Shown here in pieces: positions 13,953 through 28,900 of a DNA stretch of 64,000 nucleotides. This DNA comes from Monarcha castaneiventris obscurior. Taxonomy: Eukaryota; Chordata; Aves; Passeriformes; Monarchidae. The notes below the pieces were generated by a model. The model did not search any database. It was given only the letters and a program-made list of their open reading frames with translations, and was not told the origin of the DNA. Position numbers and translations under genes: made by a program. Location of the stretch: NCBI GenBank assembly GCA_026261815.1, contig JAMPIT010000258.1, forward strand, positions 11,523,501-11,587,500, written 5' to 3'. Positions within the stretch are counted from its first letter, which is position 1. Each line of letters starts with the position of its first letter.

Positions 13953-16900
13953 GTATCTATCTTTTATCTATCTGGTTTGTGTGTGATATCTGGTCACAAT
14001 TTGGTTTATTACAATAACACTGAAAAATGGCTTTGAGACACCTCCATTAACACTTGCATTAATTTTTGTTGCTGACAAGCATGAAGAAGCTGTCCTGGAA
14101 ATTGCTGGTAACAACCACTGTCAATCCCAATCAGTTTCCTGGGAAAGCTGACATGATACCCAATAACTGCTTATGAGGTTATCCAGCTTCTTTTTAGGAT
14201 ATAACTTCATGTCACTTTAAAACTTTCATAGGCGGTATGTCATTTTTATTACTTAGATTTCATCCTCCTCCATAAGGGGTTGATTAAAACTGCATTTGAA
14301 ATGTATATCACATAAGGTTTTTTTATAGACCACATTTTCATTCTTAACCTCGTTACCAAGCTATAATTTTTTTCAGTGATTAACCTAAAATTGCAGCATT
14401 TCCTATCAGTATATGCAGTATCTCCTATCTTCTCCCTCACACATTATAATAAAAATAATATGATATGGAGTATGTTTGATTTACAGAAAAAAAAATATTT
14501 TTATTTAAATACTTTTAAACACAAAGATTTTTACCATCTAAATTCCTTCCCATATTGTAGAGCATATACTGAAGACAAAAACAGAAAGAAAAGAGGTCAC
14601 GAAGAAAATCAGCTTGTTTTTGTCTGTGTGGATATAGACTTTCCAGAGAGGAAGGCAAAGAAAAACCCTCCTGATCCCTGCTTCTAAAATGCAGTTCAAA
14701 TCTACATCATTATCAAAGTAGAAAGTTGTTACCACATCATGTCTGTGTACATGACATTTTTCTACTTGTTATAATCATGTTTCCAGTGCTGAGGTATTAG
14801 GTAATTAATTCTTTCAGTGTCTGGCACCAGACTGCAATTATACTGGATATGCCAAGGTGTTGAAGATGCCATTCAGGTTCTGTTCTCTTGTGCAGGGGTT
14901 CTTTTTGAGCAGAGTAGATGTAGCAAATTTCTACTGTAATTGTCAGCTTTACAGCTACAGAACAGACTTTGCTTTCCAGGATCCCTGGATTATAAAACTC
15001 AAGGAGATACAAAGGCTGAGAGAAAAAAACCCACCAGCTAGTAATTTGAAAAAAAATTACAATGGGATTACTGTTAATATAAGCAAATAGATAGTAGAAA
15101 ATGTTTAATTAATTTCTCCCCACTTTTAGCTCTTTGTGGCACTGGGTAGAAGAAAATATTCTTGATTTAAAATCCAAGAGTATCACAGTCAGCAGATTAT
15201 CAGATTGTGAATTTCAGATGTTTTAACCAGATGTACAATTCACAAGTAAATCACGAGCCATTCTGCAAGCCATAACACTTAGTTAATAAATAGAGTTTGT
15301 AATTCACACGGGCTAGAAATAATTCTCATTTACATTTTTCATTAGAGTTGTTGCAAGTGTCATCATCTTCTCTCTCTTACCCACCAACGATTATGGCTAC
15401 AACAGCACAATTGTGCAGAAATCATCAGTTCAACTCAGCAGTGCTATCAAGAGGAGGGTGCAAATGCTGAAACTGCTCCTGTCTGGCTGTGCAGCCTACA
15501 AATCTGCCCATGCTCCTTAGGCAATTCCTGACTCCTAGAGGAAGTGTGGGTAGGCCTGTGAGCTTGGGGGAATAGTTTGCAGCAAAACCTGAACAGTATG
15601 GCAAGGCGTTTGCAATGTTTGTTCATACCTGAGTTCAAAAGTTCAAGTTGTTTAAGGCTCATGCTCACAGGTCAAATTTCACGGAAAGATTTAGGACCAT
15701 CCATAAGCTAAACGTGAAGGCAGAGTGCTACCTAAGGGGAGGACCAGAGTGCTGGGTCACTGGGGCTTGAGTGCTGGATGGGGATTTGGGATCTATCGTG
15801 ATCTTTAAAACGTGCTAGAAGTAATGTCAGGGGTAGGCTCTATTCTGGCCAAGCTCTGTGAAAGTATAAAGGCTTCTGTCTGTTGAAAAGGCTACTCCTC
15901 AACTTTGTGGAAGAGGTAAATGATGTGTTTTATCCTACCAGACAGTGCTGACATCAGTATTGAAAGGCATAGTTGAGCCTACTTTTAGGGGGCAGATAAA
16001 GGTACACAGAACAGTGGTCTGGGAACTTGTTTCTATGGCACTGATGAATGCCCAACACCATTTTTAAGGCTTAAAGAGCCAAAGAACCTCAAAAAGATTC
16101 CCACTCCTCAGAATGCTGCATGGGAGTGGGAGAGGAGTGCGTGTGTACATAGGCATGATGTTACTTAAATAGTAAAGTTGTGCTTGTTCATCCAACTGAA
16201 ATATCTGTGCACTAAACAGGGCCTTTTTTCTGTTTGTTCTGCATGAACACCATCAACTACATTCCAGATGTAAAAGTAGTAGTGGAAACAAAGTACGGAA
16301 GAAATGTAGTTTAATTTTCAGTTCCCAAATTATGTCTCTTGTTCACATTGTATTAATTGCAAACAAGACCAATCCTTGCATCTTCTAGACTATCAGTTGG
16401 AAAGAAAATCTCCTGTGGTTTGGGAGTAGAATGACTTTGGTATGGTATCATTGGTGTAGACTCTAACCCACAGTGGATCTGCCCTTTTTTTGTACTGGAG
16501 TCATTATTACAGTGACTTTTTCTGACTGACTCCGCTTTTACTCCTGCTATTGTATTCTTTTCTTTTCTCCCAACAGTACACCAGCATATCAGCTTGAGCT
16601 TGAAATAATAATAACATTTTAGATAGTTTATGACACAGCCTTAACCTTCTTTAATAGCAGTTTTATGTATTCAATATTCTGCTGCTCTAGTTGGCTTGTA
16701 GTCTTTCAGAAGCGCTGGTCACTAAATAAAACAAAGTTCGTATTTATTGCTATGTGTCATCTAAAAGCAATCACTCAAAACAAGAATTATAAGATCTTCT
16801 ACAGATGAAAATGTTTTTGTGATGGAAGTTGGCAAGGCCAATCTGTTATCATGAGGCATGGAGAAGAAAGGCCAATGTTCTTGACTGTTTAGTGAATGCA

Positions 16901-19900
16901 CTTATTTTCTTTTTGCAATTTTCATTATGGCAAATTGTTTGACCTAGCAGAGAGACACCTTCTCAAGGCTGGGATCATATTGTTTTGCTATTATAATTCC
17001 ATCACAGTCAACAATGGATATAAATGGAAAAATGAGGCAGAAGGGTACAACAGTATAGAATGATATGTTTTCAGATCAGTAATCAGTGTCTATTTAAAAT
17101 AAAATAGAAATATATTAAATGATATGCTTTGACTCCATTTTATTAAGGTGAAAAGAAGTTTTATTACTAGTCTTATGATCAAATGAAGGAAAATAGGGGT
17201 AGTGAGAGCTATGCACAGGAGAATAAAGGCAAGCAGCTAAAAATCTGCTCTATTAACCTAACAGTTTTTGACATTCTGTAAAGTCATTGAGATGTGATTT
17301 TTCATCCAAAGCTAAAAAGTTTCTGTGATAGTATATGTGAAATAAAAAAAGGAAAATAGAAGTCCTGGATATTGTGTATATCTCCAGTGCAGGAGACATA
17401 TCTTTTTGATTTTTCAGGACAGTGTAAAAGAATAAAAATGATAATTTTTCTCATCTAAATTCTAGAGAATAAATAGAAAAATAATAGCTAAAATTGTGAA
17501 AATTACTTGCAGAATACTAACTCCTACGAACAAAAGCACTGCTTTTTCCATTACCTTGCTGAGTCAATACAGTGGCATTTAACTGTACGTATTCTTACTT
17601 TCTTTTTAAAATGGATTTGTTTCTTTTTTGTTAAATTTTTCAATGTAACAAAAATATCAAGCCTAAGGTAATTCTTTCTTCAATTTTTATAGGTTTGTAA
17701 ATATTATTTTACAGTATAAACCAGTATGTGAAGGAGCATCAGCCCTTAATTTATGCTTATGCAGCCCAGTACTCACGTGTAGTTACACTGGACCAAATTT
17801 AACAATACTGAAGGAGAAAAACAGACACAGGTTGATCTTATGAACTTTTAAAGACGTGAGGTGCTTGCTCATGTTTGTAGTTCCACAGAAGTTAAATTGA
17901 ATTATGCAAATAAGACCACATGTGTACATGCTGTCAGGTTCCAGTTAATAAATGGTCTTACTCCTCTGTTATTTTCATGAACTATACAAAAAAGATGCTT
18001 ATATAGACACTTCCTCAAAAAATATGAATAAAATTTTCTATGAGATGAGAAAAATAACACCATTTAATCTGGCTGTGAATGAAACTGCAAATACAGTGTT
18101 TCACTTTCTGAATTTCTGAACTGTTTTAATTACATTATGAATTTATCTCCATATGGCTGCTGACATCCATTGAAACCGTAGTTATTAGCCATTTGAATTT
18201 ATATTGTGCTGGTTTTTGGTGGGGTTTGATTCTAATTTACATGAAGAGTCTAACACCTGTTGAGCAATGGAGAGGAGCATTTAAAAAGATCTGCTGAGAT
18301 TTGCCCCCCATTTACAGCCTTATATCATGGCCAAAAGCAGGTACAGTTTCCTTAGTGCAAATTATAATCAGACCCAGTACTTTCATGCACCTTTATTTTA
18401 GATCTTGGCATTGCAGGTGTAAATATGTACCCATGTCATAAGAGAGTGGACAATTACTAGAAACTTGTATTTTTTATGGCAGTGATGTCTGGAAGGAATC
18501 ACTGTCCATGTACACAAACACACATGTAAGTACCCACAGGACTGTCTGCAAGCACCAGGACCTTTCAGAGGTTAACCAGCAGAGATGCACAAGGGTTATG
18601 ATAATCTTCAGCAGCTTTTGCCAGCTTTTGCAACACTCTTCAAGCACGTGACTCAAACACGCTCAGACACCAGGCATCGTGCCCTGCCTCCAATGGCCTT
18701 TTGATCACCAGTGGTTTGGCTTCTTGAGAGATGCTGAGGGAAGTGAATCTGGTCTTTAGTCTTAGTTTCCTCTGGGTGTGCAAGCGGAGTAAGGAGATAT
18801 GATAAAAAGATGTCTGCCTTGTCATGCGTTAGGTCACGTTCAGACTTAGTAGTAGTTCAGACTGCTGCAAACCAGCTCAGAGAAAGGGGAGGAAATACTG
18901 CTGTGCCCTTTCTCTCACATCCGTGCATTGATTTGTTTTTGACTAGTCCTGCACTCAGAAGTGGCTAAGCATAGAGTGGGAACAGCTGCCTTGAAATAGT
19001 GAAGACTTAGTAAGATAAGGTTATTTTATTTAGTCACTGCTTGCCACGATTTTTCTTTAAAGAAAAATTTTTATTTTTATTTTGCTTACACATTTTAGAA
19101 TGAGGTGAAGGCTTTTTTGGTTTGAGACCATGACAAATTTAACTGTTCAACAATCTGTTTTTAAAAAAGTCATTTCTGACAGACCTATGAGTTACAAATC
19201 AACTCATTCTTTCTTATTCTCTGTTTCATTTTTGAGCTTTATTGATAGTGATGAGTCATATGAAAAAGACTTTACATATATTAGTGGTTACTGGAATTGT
19301 TAATACCGTCAGCAATGACTTGCCAGAGCATTGGATAAAAATGTTTTTATGGAAAAGCTCTCTGAGTGGGAGCTCATTTTGAACATACATAAAGGAGTGC
19401 CTGGCCATGTTCTTTTCCAAAATTTTGAGAAGTCTGCTATATCTAATTTACAAAACAGCTAAAATGGTTGTAAAACTTACATTTTAAAACGGAAGGGTTT
19501 TTATCCATTTTCTCAATACTCTGAATTTAATAGGCCGATAACTGAGATTTTCCAAAGAAACCCATTTAAGCTACAAGAGGAAAATACTAGTTCATATTGT
19601 GAGTTTGGTTACTCCAACTCTATTAATTTCAATGGAGTTACCCAACAGAAAGATGCTGGTCCTGCAAACTTACATATCCATGATCTCGTATCATTAGTTC
19701 ATTACTGATCGCACTGTGTGAAGTCCAGCTGGTGTATGTGTAATTTCCTGCATCGTCTTGCTTTAAGACTGGGTAAACAAATAACAAAGTGCAGGCACTC
19801 AAATGGAGCCCCTATGTCAAAGATGTGGCTCACTTACCTGTTTAAACCAGCTACTCTCTAAGTACACTGCTTCATTGAAGTAATAGTGAGAACAATCAAG

Positions 19901-22900
19901 CTGGCTGGGGTATTTTTTCAGTGTTTATTGGGCTGTAATGACTGTGAATATGCTTTTTCCCAAATGTTAGTGAGGATTCCTTGTCCTGTGTGTAGTCCAG
20001 GTGAGTGTACTGTCTGCTAATTTGCCATTATAAATTCCAGTCTGAAAGCAGTCAGGGGAGTGAACATTTGACCTAGTCTAAAATCAGTGTAAACTATCAG
20101 TTATTGACAACATTTATCATGTATTTTAAAAGAAAATTTATTATCAAATGGAGTAATTAAGTGTGGCTCCTCCATATCTTATAATTTTTCCAGAAATGTA
20201 TTATTTTAAGAACCAAAAATAAATTTAAATTATTGCATACTTCTGACCTTCCCAATCCTACACTTTCCAAAATTGGATTAAATTTTATCTTCTTTATAGG
20301 CTTCAGGAATATTTTAGAAGCTGTTTTACCATACTATTTTATCTTCATGAGGCTTTTTTGAACCAGCTCAAATTCTTCAAGGCCGCATAGAAACTGTTTT
20401 TACAATAGTTTTGTTTCAGGTATATTGACAATTGTGACAGCAAGCACTTGTGACTGGGTAGCAATGGATGATAAAAGAATAGTCTGGGCTTTCTCTGGAA
20501 GTTACCATTGAGAACAGATGAATGTCAGAGCTTTAAGCAACAGAAGTCACGTCCACACCACTGAGATGCCAATTAGCCAACTTTGAACATAATCCATTTG
20601 TCAGATTTTAGGGAGCGAGCGTTGCTGGTAGCTGGAAGCAAGAGGCGCTTCTCTACAGGGAAAGCTATTACTGGCACAACACATGGAAATATTCCATTGT
20701 TCTCTACAAGCTGGAACTTTGTTTCATCAGCAAGTATGGAAGCAAACCTGGCCAGGCTTCATGACTAACAATTGTAGCACAGCTTTCTTTCATCAGATTT
20801 TGATAGCTTTGTCAGAGACAGGTAGCAATCTCTGGATTTTGATATAGTCAATTTAATATAACTTGACAAAATCTCTGAAACAGATTAAAAGACTGATAAG
20901 TTTCACCTTTTAAATTTTTCTTGATTTTTTTTGTGAGTATCCTAGGGCACAATATGAATATTAATAATAATGTCTAAGGTAATGCAGATCTGTCTGCCAA
21001 AACAAAAGAATTCCATTCTTTATCTCTGGTTTCTCCCCTATTTTCTCTATCAACGGTGGTTGTTGGAGTACAGAAGCAGTCCTGTACCTAATATTTCTTT
21101 GTTTAGGTTTTTCGGGAAAATGTCTGTCAATAAATTGTGTGAGCTTCTACAGACCCATGACCGAAGATAGTTATTTTAAAATAAATCACAGAATAGTTGG
21201 TTTGTTTTTTTTTTTTTTTAATCAATAAATATATATGGACTGCAGTTAAACACACACCTTTTCATACTCTGATTTAGGTATTAAAACCAGATTTGATCAC
21301 TGCTTTTGAAACATTGTGGTAGAAACAACAGCAATACTAAGAAGTGACTTCTTTCATAGAAAAAGAGGATTTATGTGGATTAGTCCAAGGACTAGTTCTT
21401 TTCTCTTGTTTAATCATTTTGAGACAGTCTCTGAGCCTCCTGTTTAAGTCCTGCATCAGTTACTAAAGTCATTGCTTCTTTTACAGAAGGCCAAATCTTG
21501 AAGGCAAGGAATACTTGCAAACTCTCGGTGAGAGTGGTCCCACAGGCTGCACCCTGTTACCCAGAATAAAATAACAGTGATACCAAATCTTGGCATGCTC
21601 ATGTGGGACCCATTGCATCGCTTCTGAAAATCCCTGTGGCAGAATTATCTTGTATCAGCTGTGGCCTATGTCTCTCTATTCAGGCTGCTTTGCTGGGGCT
21701 CATGTTAACCCTTGTAACCTATTTAGATTTTCAGTTCCTTGGTCCTTGTCCCCTTTTTTGTTTACCTGACACTCTTAGGGTGCAATAATTAAAGCTATAA
21801 CAGATATCAAAATACATGGCATGCCCTAGTTGACCTCCATCTCACTTACAAGGCAGGATCAATTATGGGAGGAAGAAAGGGGTATAATGCATAGAATTAA
21901 AGTTCCATTTCTCATTTATTTAGTAGGATGTTTTTTATTTCAAGTTGCATCTTTCTATGGTTCCTAGTAATCTAACTGAGTTCAATCTAATTGTGTCATC
22001 CATGTGACCAGGACACTCCTTTTTTCCTTTGGTAACTTCCTTCCTTGCTGCTCAGCTGCTCAGACAATCGCAAAACTAAAACTCCATTTGCTTCTTAACA
22101 GAAGTGAGCAATGATTATGTATTAAATCTGAGAAATACTTTAACAGCAGTTTTGCCTGACTTGATCATCTTTCACTGCCTTCTGGAAGGGTTTACTAAGA
22201 GATCCTATTTTTCAACCTCCATACTCCAAATTGAACCTGGAGTCTAGTTTCTGATAATATTAAGTGAGATAGAAAGTTAGATGGAAGTTAGGTGACACTC
22301 TATCATATGTTCAGAAAGTTCATTAAGATGACATCCATTTCCTGACTTTCACTGAGTTTCTCAAGCAAGGTCTACTACAAAGTAGTAGATGACAAAGGGA
22401 GTTTCTTTCACTTAAAATAAACACATATCTTGGCCACAAATTTAGGAAGCTCCTTCTAATATTCTGGTTATGTTTGGTTTTTTGCCTTCATTTTGTAATT
22501 CATATATGTATAACTGAAAAAATTCACTTCTTCCTTGTCAAATGTACATGTTTGTAGGTGTTATAATATTCCCTATAGGCTTTCTTTAGCAAATCTTAAC
22601 AATTCTTTTAATCCTTCTTCAAAAGCATCCTCTCTAATCTACACACCCTCCCTTAGGTTTTTTCCTGAATTGTTCAGTTACTGACACCTTTCCAGTATGA
22701 GAGTGCCAAAAGCTGTGTACAGAATTCCATGTGCAATCTCACCAAAGCCACAGGGAGAAAGATTATCACCTCATTGGGCTGTGATACAATATTTCTACCA
22801 CACAGAGCCAGTTGCTGTTTTGGCTTCTTCAGATCTTCACTGTAAGGTTTAATTTACCATGCTTGGCTCTCTCTTTGGACTTTGCAGTATGTCCTTTCTA

Positions 22901-25900
22901 TGGAGTTGCATTGCATAACGAATTGTGGCTTGGATTTTTGGAGAAAGGATTTAATTCTGAATATTTTTACTCATATTTCTAACATTTAAGAGGGTTTTTT
23001 GTATGATTACTCTTTGACTAAAATACAAACCTGGCAAATTTATTATGAAATTTTATGTTGATATATGAAACATATGAAATATTTATTTTCTATTTTCTTT
23101 AAATTGTCACTGTTAAAGCATTCTGGCCTCGCGTTTGTGGCAATTTTTGCTTGCTGTTGCTAAAGAAGTGATCACATCTGAGATAATTTCAATGCATTTT
23201 TAATAAGAATTTGCGATAGAGATTTTACAAAGTCTGTTGGTACATCAAACTCTAAAGACAAAACAAGTGCAATCCCAGAGCAATCTTTCCTGTGTCTGGT
23301 TTTCTAAGCATTTTGCTATTGATTGAGATTGTGAAACAGAGGATAAAAAAAAAAAAAATTCAATGACCAAAAGGTTGGGAGGCTCTGTAAGGGGGAGATT
23401 AAAACTGAAAATGGTGATGGCAAAACATTGCAAAAATGTTGGATAACATTCTGAAATCAGTAAGGTGACATCCAATAGATGCAGATCTCTAGATGGAAAC
23501 ACCAAGACACTGTGAATTGATTAGCTGTGCAAAATCACTGCAGATAATTATCTGGCCATAAACTGAATAGGAATCACTCCAGAAATGTGATGCTGGATGA
23601 AAAAGAAAGCAAATGCTATTCTGAAACATGGAACAGGAGCGTGATCTAATTATGCCTTGATTTTTAGTACTGCTGGGGTTCTCCAGGACCACTGTGCTCC
23701 ACTTGCAATCTCACACTTAAATATGTGGACAGTTTGGAGAATGCTGAGAGAATGCCAGCAAGAACACAAGGTTTAGAAATGAAAGGCTGATAGAATTTAT
23801 TGCTAAAGAAGCAGCTGAATGTAATAATCACCTGCAAGATATGTTGTAATGAAAAAGACAATGATATGGGGGTTTTATTTCCCTGTTTCTACTGACAATA
23901 AAAAGAAAGAAATTGATCTGTTTGAAACACATGATCTTTTTCTGATGTTAGGAAATCCTTTTGATTTATAGGAAAAGAGTGGGAGCAGGCTACCTCTGGA
24001 AGTTTTGCAAGCTTTTACAGAGGATTTTGGGAAAAGGAAATAGGCTAACTATTACCTACTCTGTCTCAGAGTAAGGAGAACTCCTCTTAAAGCCTTATCT
24101 AACTCTCTATAGTCATATATCTCCATGCACAGTTCGGTTTCCACCTCTCAGAATTAAAGCAATATAAACTGACTCAGAGAGGACTTACTTGATACAAACT
24201 CCTTATTTTATGGCCAGGCCAGCCTCAGGATCCCTCTTGCAAGTGTTAGTCTAGCTTGTTGTAGAAATACACTGAAATCAAGTTTCATTGATAACAACAG
24301 TTCATTGAAACTTTCTGGGTTCAGCAAACTTTCCCTGAAGTGAAGGTAGAGATCTGGGGAAAACATGCCTGTCTGCAGGTGAGTGTGCCCTAGGAAAGGG
24401 TGATAAAACTTTGGGCTTCTGAGCCAGGCATAGAGAAATATCAGATTTTTTTTTTCCTTAACTATCCATACCACCTTTCCTTGTTTCTCTTTTTTACAGA
24501 CCAAACTTGAAAATAAAAGCAAAAAAAAGAAAACCCAAAGCCATAGTGTGGGCAGCTCAGTCATATTTTGAATCATTAGTAAGATAATCCTCATTCATTA
24601 CCTGGTCTAATTTCTCATTAGAGTGCTTTTTCTTCTTGATATCTTCAAATATTCTTCTATTCACTGTTTCTTAACTGAAATTACCTCAGTGCACATTCAC
24701 CTGCTCTAATCTTTGTCCAGCTCTGCTCATTTATATATTATTCTTTCAATTTCCAGAATATTCTTGCTGCCCTCCATTCTTTGAGTAGACATTTGGGGAT
24801 CTATACTGGCAGCTTGGCGTTTTCCTTCCTTTATCAGAAGGATTATATTGTATTCTGATGCCTTTCAGCATCCTTGAACTTCAGTATCTACCACTCTAGG
24901 AATCCCTTCTTTAGCATGCACCAAAGGACTAATGGGCACTACCAGGGAGCATCCCTATTATTTAAAATCAGCTCATAGTATGAAAAGTTGCAGTTATGAA
25001 TGTTAGATCCATGTTGAACATTCTTTGTCTAGAATCTTTACTTTTATGACTCATGGAATTGTCTTGTATACCTTAATTTTCAGATTTAAACTCCATTATT
25101 TTTCCACCTTGCAAATGCAAAGGAGCTATATCCAGGTCCTATCCAGCCTTCTATATATATTCAGGAACTATAACCAGCCCTAGAAATTATTACCTGTATA
25201 TAGAGGTCAGGAGAGAGATACTCCAAAACCACACTGGAGCTCTTTTTAGTTGTCTCTGTTTTGTTGACATGGGTAATAGGATTCAAGTAAAAGTAATGTG
25301 AAGAATTACTTCCTTGACAGCTGTCAAACAGGGAAACTGTGAACCCCTCTTCGCATTTTTCACAGTTTCTAAAGGGAACAGCAATCAGAAAACCAAATGG
25401 AGAACCAAGGCAGGTCATTAATTCACACTGGCCATCCAAAAGTGTTCGGCCAGCTTGAAGTGTTTCTGTATATGGTTACAATAACCCTCACTGGATACTC
25501 CATTAGTATTACAGATTTTACCTGAAGTCTTCTGTGGCCACCTCTCAACAGTTCTGGAATGTCTCACAGCCATTACACTTGTCTATCCACACACCATTCC
25601 CACAAAGCCACAGTTATTACTGCTTTCTACATAGGAAAAGTGAGTGCCAGGTGAAAGTCATGTTTAAAGTCATAAAGGCTTGTGGCAAATCCCAGGTCTG
25701 TAGGAACCTAACATTGTATGTTCGTTCAGGTTATTGAGAACAGAAATACCTGAAGATGGAATGAAGTGAAATAACCTTTAAATAATAAAAAAATCATCAT
25801 TGGCTGTGGCCACTAGGTATCCTACTTCTCTAGGAGCAGCAAGTGACTTTTGCTAAGTATAATAAAACTGGAAAATAAAATTTGACAAAATCAACAGATT

Positions 25901-28900
25901 CTGAATGTCCTCCTCAACTTAGATTTGAAACACCATGTTTTTAGTACCTGAAGTCCCTTTAATGAAACAATGCCAGTCAGTTCTGCAGAGAACAGGACAC
26001 AGCAGTCCCAGCTAATAAAACCTGGGATTTGTTGGGACTGTAGATTTAGAAGTTCATGACTGCGTGGTTTAAAGATTAAAGTTTTTGTTTGTGCTAGGGA
26101 TCCATAAAAGTCAGGCAGCAAGAAAGGTGAAACCATAAGATGCAGAGGTATATATGTCATCAGGTACTGATGCAGTCATAGATAGATGCACAGGTAAATG
26201 GAACTGCTCTACTTTTAGTTTAGACTCATTTGATAATATTTCTTATCACATCTATGTTTACCATTATACTGCTGTCTGCAAAATTAACACATGTAGTACC
26301 TCTGAAAATTGGGATTTTACAGCTATTGCAGCCTTCACTTGTAAAACAGTAGCCACAGTTTGAACCTGAAATATGCCCCCTCAACCTTTTAATTTATGGG
26401 GTATATTAAGCTGTAGAAATGTAAATAGGCATACAAGGGGGAACATATTAACTAGATTACATTCTTGATTTACAAAAGCAAAGGAAGACTGACAAACAGC
26501 ACAGATACTGCCTGTGCATCATCTTATGGGAAAATCCATGTGTGGATAAGGGAAGTAATGCCCCATCATCCACTTTTTAACCAGCCCTTCAGAAACATGT
26601 TCCAGATAACACAGCTAGAAAAAGCTCTGTAGATGAAAGCAGGAGATAGTGGGCACACACAAAATCAGCCCATGAACCATGGCATGCAGTGTTCAGAGAA
26701 CAAAGCAGGGACTCAAAAACGCAATACTGAAACAAAGCAAAAATCACATTAAATAGCTGTATGGAGTAGTATTGACATTTGCAATAATAAAAAATATTTT
26801 TGTGACCTTCTGTAGAGCTCATCTTTCTTCAGATTATCAATTTTACTCTACTGATAATTATGTAGAAAGAAAAAAGAGAAAGTACTGTCTTTATTGTATA
26901 TTCTTGGTCTTTATGGCATTTCCTTGGAAGGAAATCTCAGGTGTGTTTAAATGAAATATTTAATTTAATTTTCTTTGTACTGCAGTGACACTTGGACCAC
27001 TCAGTCAAGCCAGACATGACTGGGTAGTGGAAACTGCAGATCTGTATTTGCTCTTACATGTTTTACTCGTTGAGTCATCTTTGGCTTTCTTCCTGGGGCC
27101 TGATGGCAGCCCCAGATTTGAGCTCAGGCCACAGAATTACCAAAAAAGTGGGCTAATAAAAACATACTGCAGTTGAGTGCTTAGTAACCAGGTGAAGTTG
27201 AGATTGATTTGTAGGAAATTTGAACTGTGTCCTACTACAGGAATGAGCAAAGTAAATGACTCATTCCTGTATTAAAGCAAGGTAACAACTGTGAATATAG
27301 ATACCTTTATTTTCTAAATCTCTTGAGTGGACCCTAAGTCAATCTTACTAAACAGACAGCAAATATTCTAAGATCTGATTAGTGTTTAAGCTGATGGCTG
27401 TATAACCCTAAAACCTTTATGACCCATCTCTGCAGGCAGGGAGGGCATGTTTTGATTTTGTCCTGGATTACAGTCTACAGTTGTTAGAGAATGACTGACA
27501 GTTTAGAAGATCAAACCAGCATTTTTTTTTTTTAATACACACATGTCTGTGTATGTATTTCTATCGATAAAACCTTAGAAAAGTGAAGAGCAACTTGAGC
27601 ACCATTTTGGTTGGGTTATATGCTGATTTTATTCCAGCAAAATTCCTGTTCAGTTTGGAAAAATTAGAAAAGGATGGCAAAGACCTGTCCTTAATCATCA
27701 GAATGGCATTTTTCTGTAGCAATTTATGTCCCTGTCTGATCCACATAGAAAATTCTTAGATATATATCCTACATCTTTCTGCCAGGATCTGAATCCAGAA
27801 AAAATCATAGTTGGCAAATGAATAGAACTATAAGTAATTTTCAAATGCTTTGTTTTAAACTAACTTATCAATTTTTGGGAGCCAAAAGTAGTCTTTGCCT
27901 GTTACTGCAGATCAAGGTCTGCTGAAGACTTTCATCAGGCTTGACTCTTAAGCACATCAGTCATCCTTTAGATATAAACATGTTTGCTAAATTGCAGAAG
28001 GTAAAATATGTCTATTTGTCCTTGTAGGATGGGGGCTTTGAACTATAGGTGAAACTTCAAAAATTGTTTTGTCACTTAATTGTTTCACAACTTTACTTCA
28101 AGTATCAAAAATAAATTAATTGATAGCATACATGAGTTACAGGAAACTGCTCTTTACATAAACCTCAAAAACATCTTAAGCCAATGGGGTAAACAGTGTA
28201 GAAAGGATCCAAAAATATTGCAGCCTCATGCCATTCTTCAGTCATTTTTATGCTCATTATTATTTCTTATTTATAAATCCCTAGAAATAGATGTATCCAA
28301 TAGATCTCCTGATAGATCCTGAACCAGAGTCACACAAATGGCACGTTGTAATTAGACAGGAGGCGGGGGAATGAGTCTGATGTTCTGCCAGAACTCATTA
28401 AAACAGGTTGTGCACTCCAGTGCACAGAACATCACTCATGACTGGTAACAGAAAAGCATACTGCTGGCTGGATAGGGAGGAGAACATGAAATTATTTTTC
28501 TAAAAACTGGGGGAAAAAATGCAAAAGAATGGGGAAGTAAAAAGAAGAGTTATTTTCAAGGACTGAGATAACGCTGTTTTGACCATATGTTGGTAAACCA
28601 AAATGCAATTGTGTTTTACTGTTTATTAGCAGGGCAAAGGTTTACTGCTCAGAGGTGCCAAGGCCAGAGTTAGCGTCTGTACCACCTAATCTGACTGGCA
28701 TTTATTTGGCAAGGTGCACACGTTTTTTGGCAGATCTGGTGGTTGCACTTGCCAATCATGTCCTATACATTCCTGTGTGTTTATGTTTGACATTATAAAA
28801 AGATATGTGTGGCACTGCAAGCTGCCATTTCTCGTTAAAGCTGATGCAGTTCTAGAAAGCATTTGATGTGGGGAGAATTTTTATGCATTCTTATTTATCC

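Noticed and set aside
24208..24594. 128-codon minus-strand ORF with a hydrophobic start
   Set aside because: The hydrophobic run (FFFLLLFSS) comes from a purine-rich low-complexity stretch, no family is recognised, and apparent splice signals are out of phase with the candidate exon at 25194.
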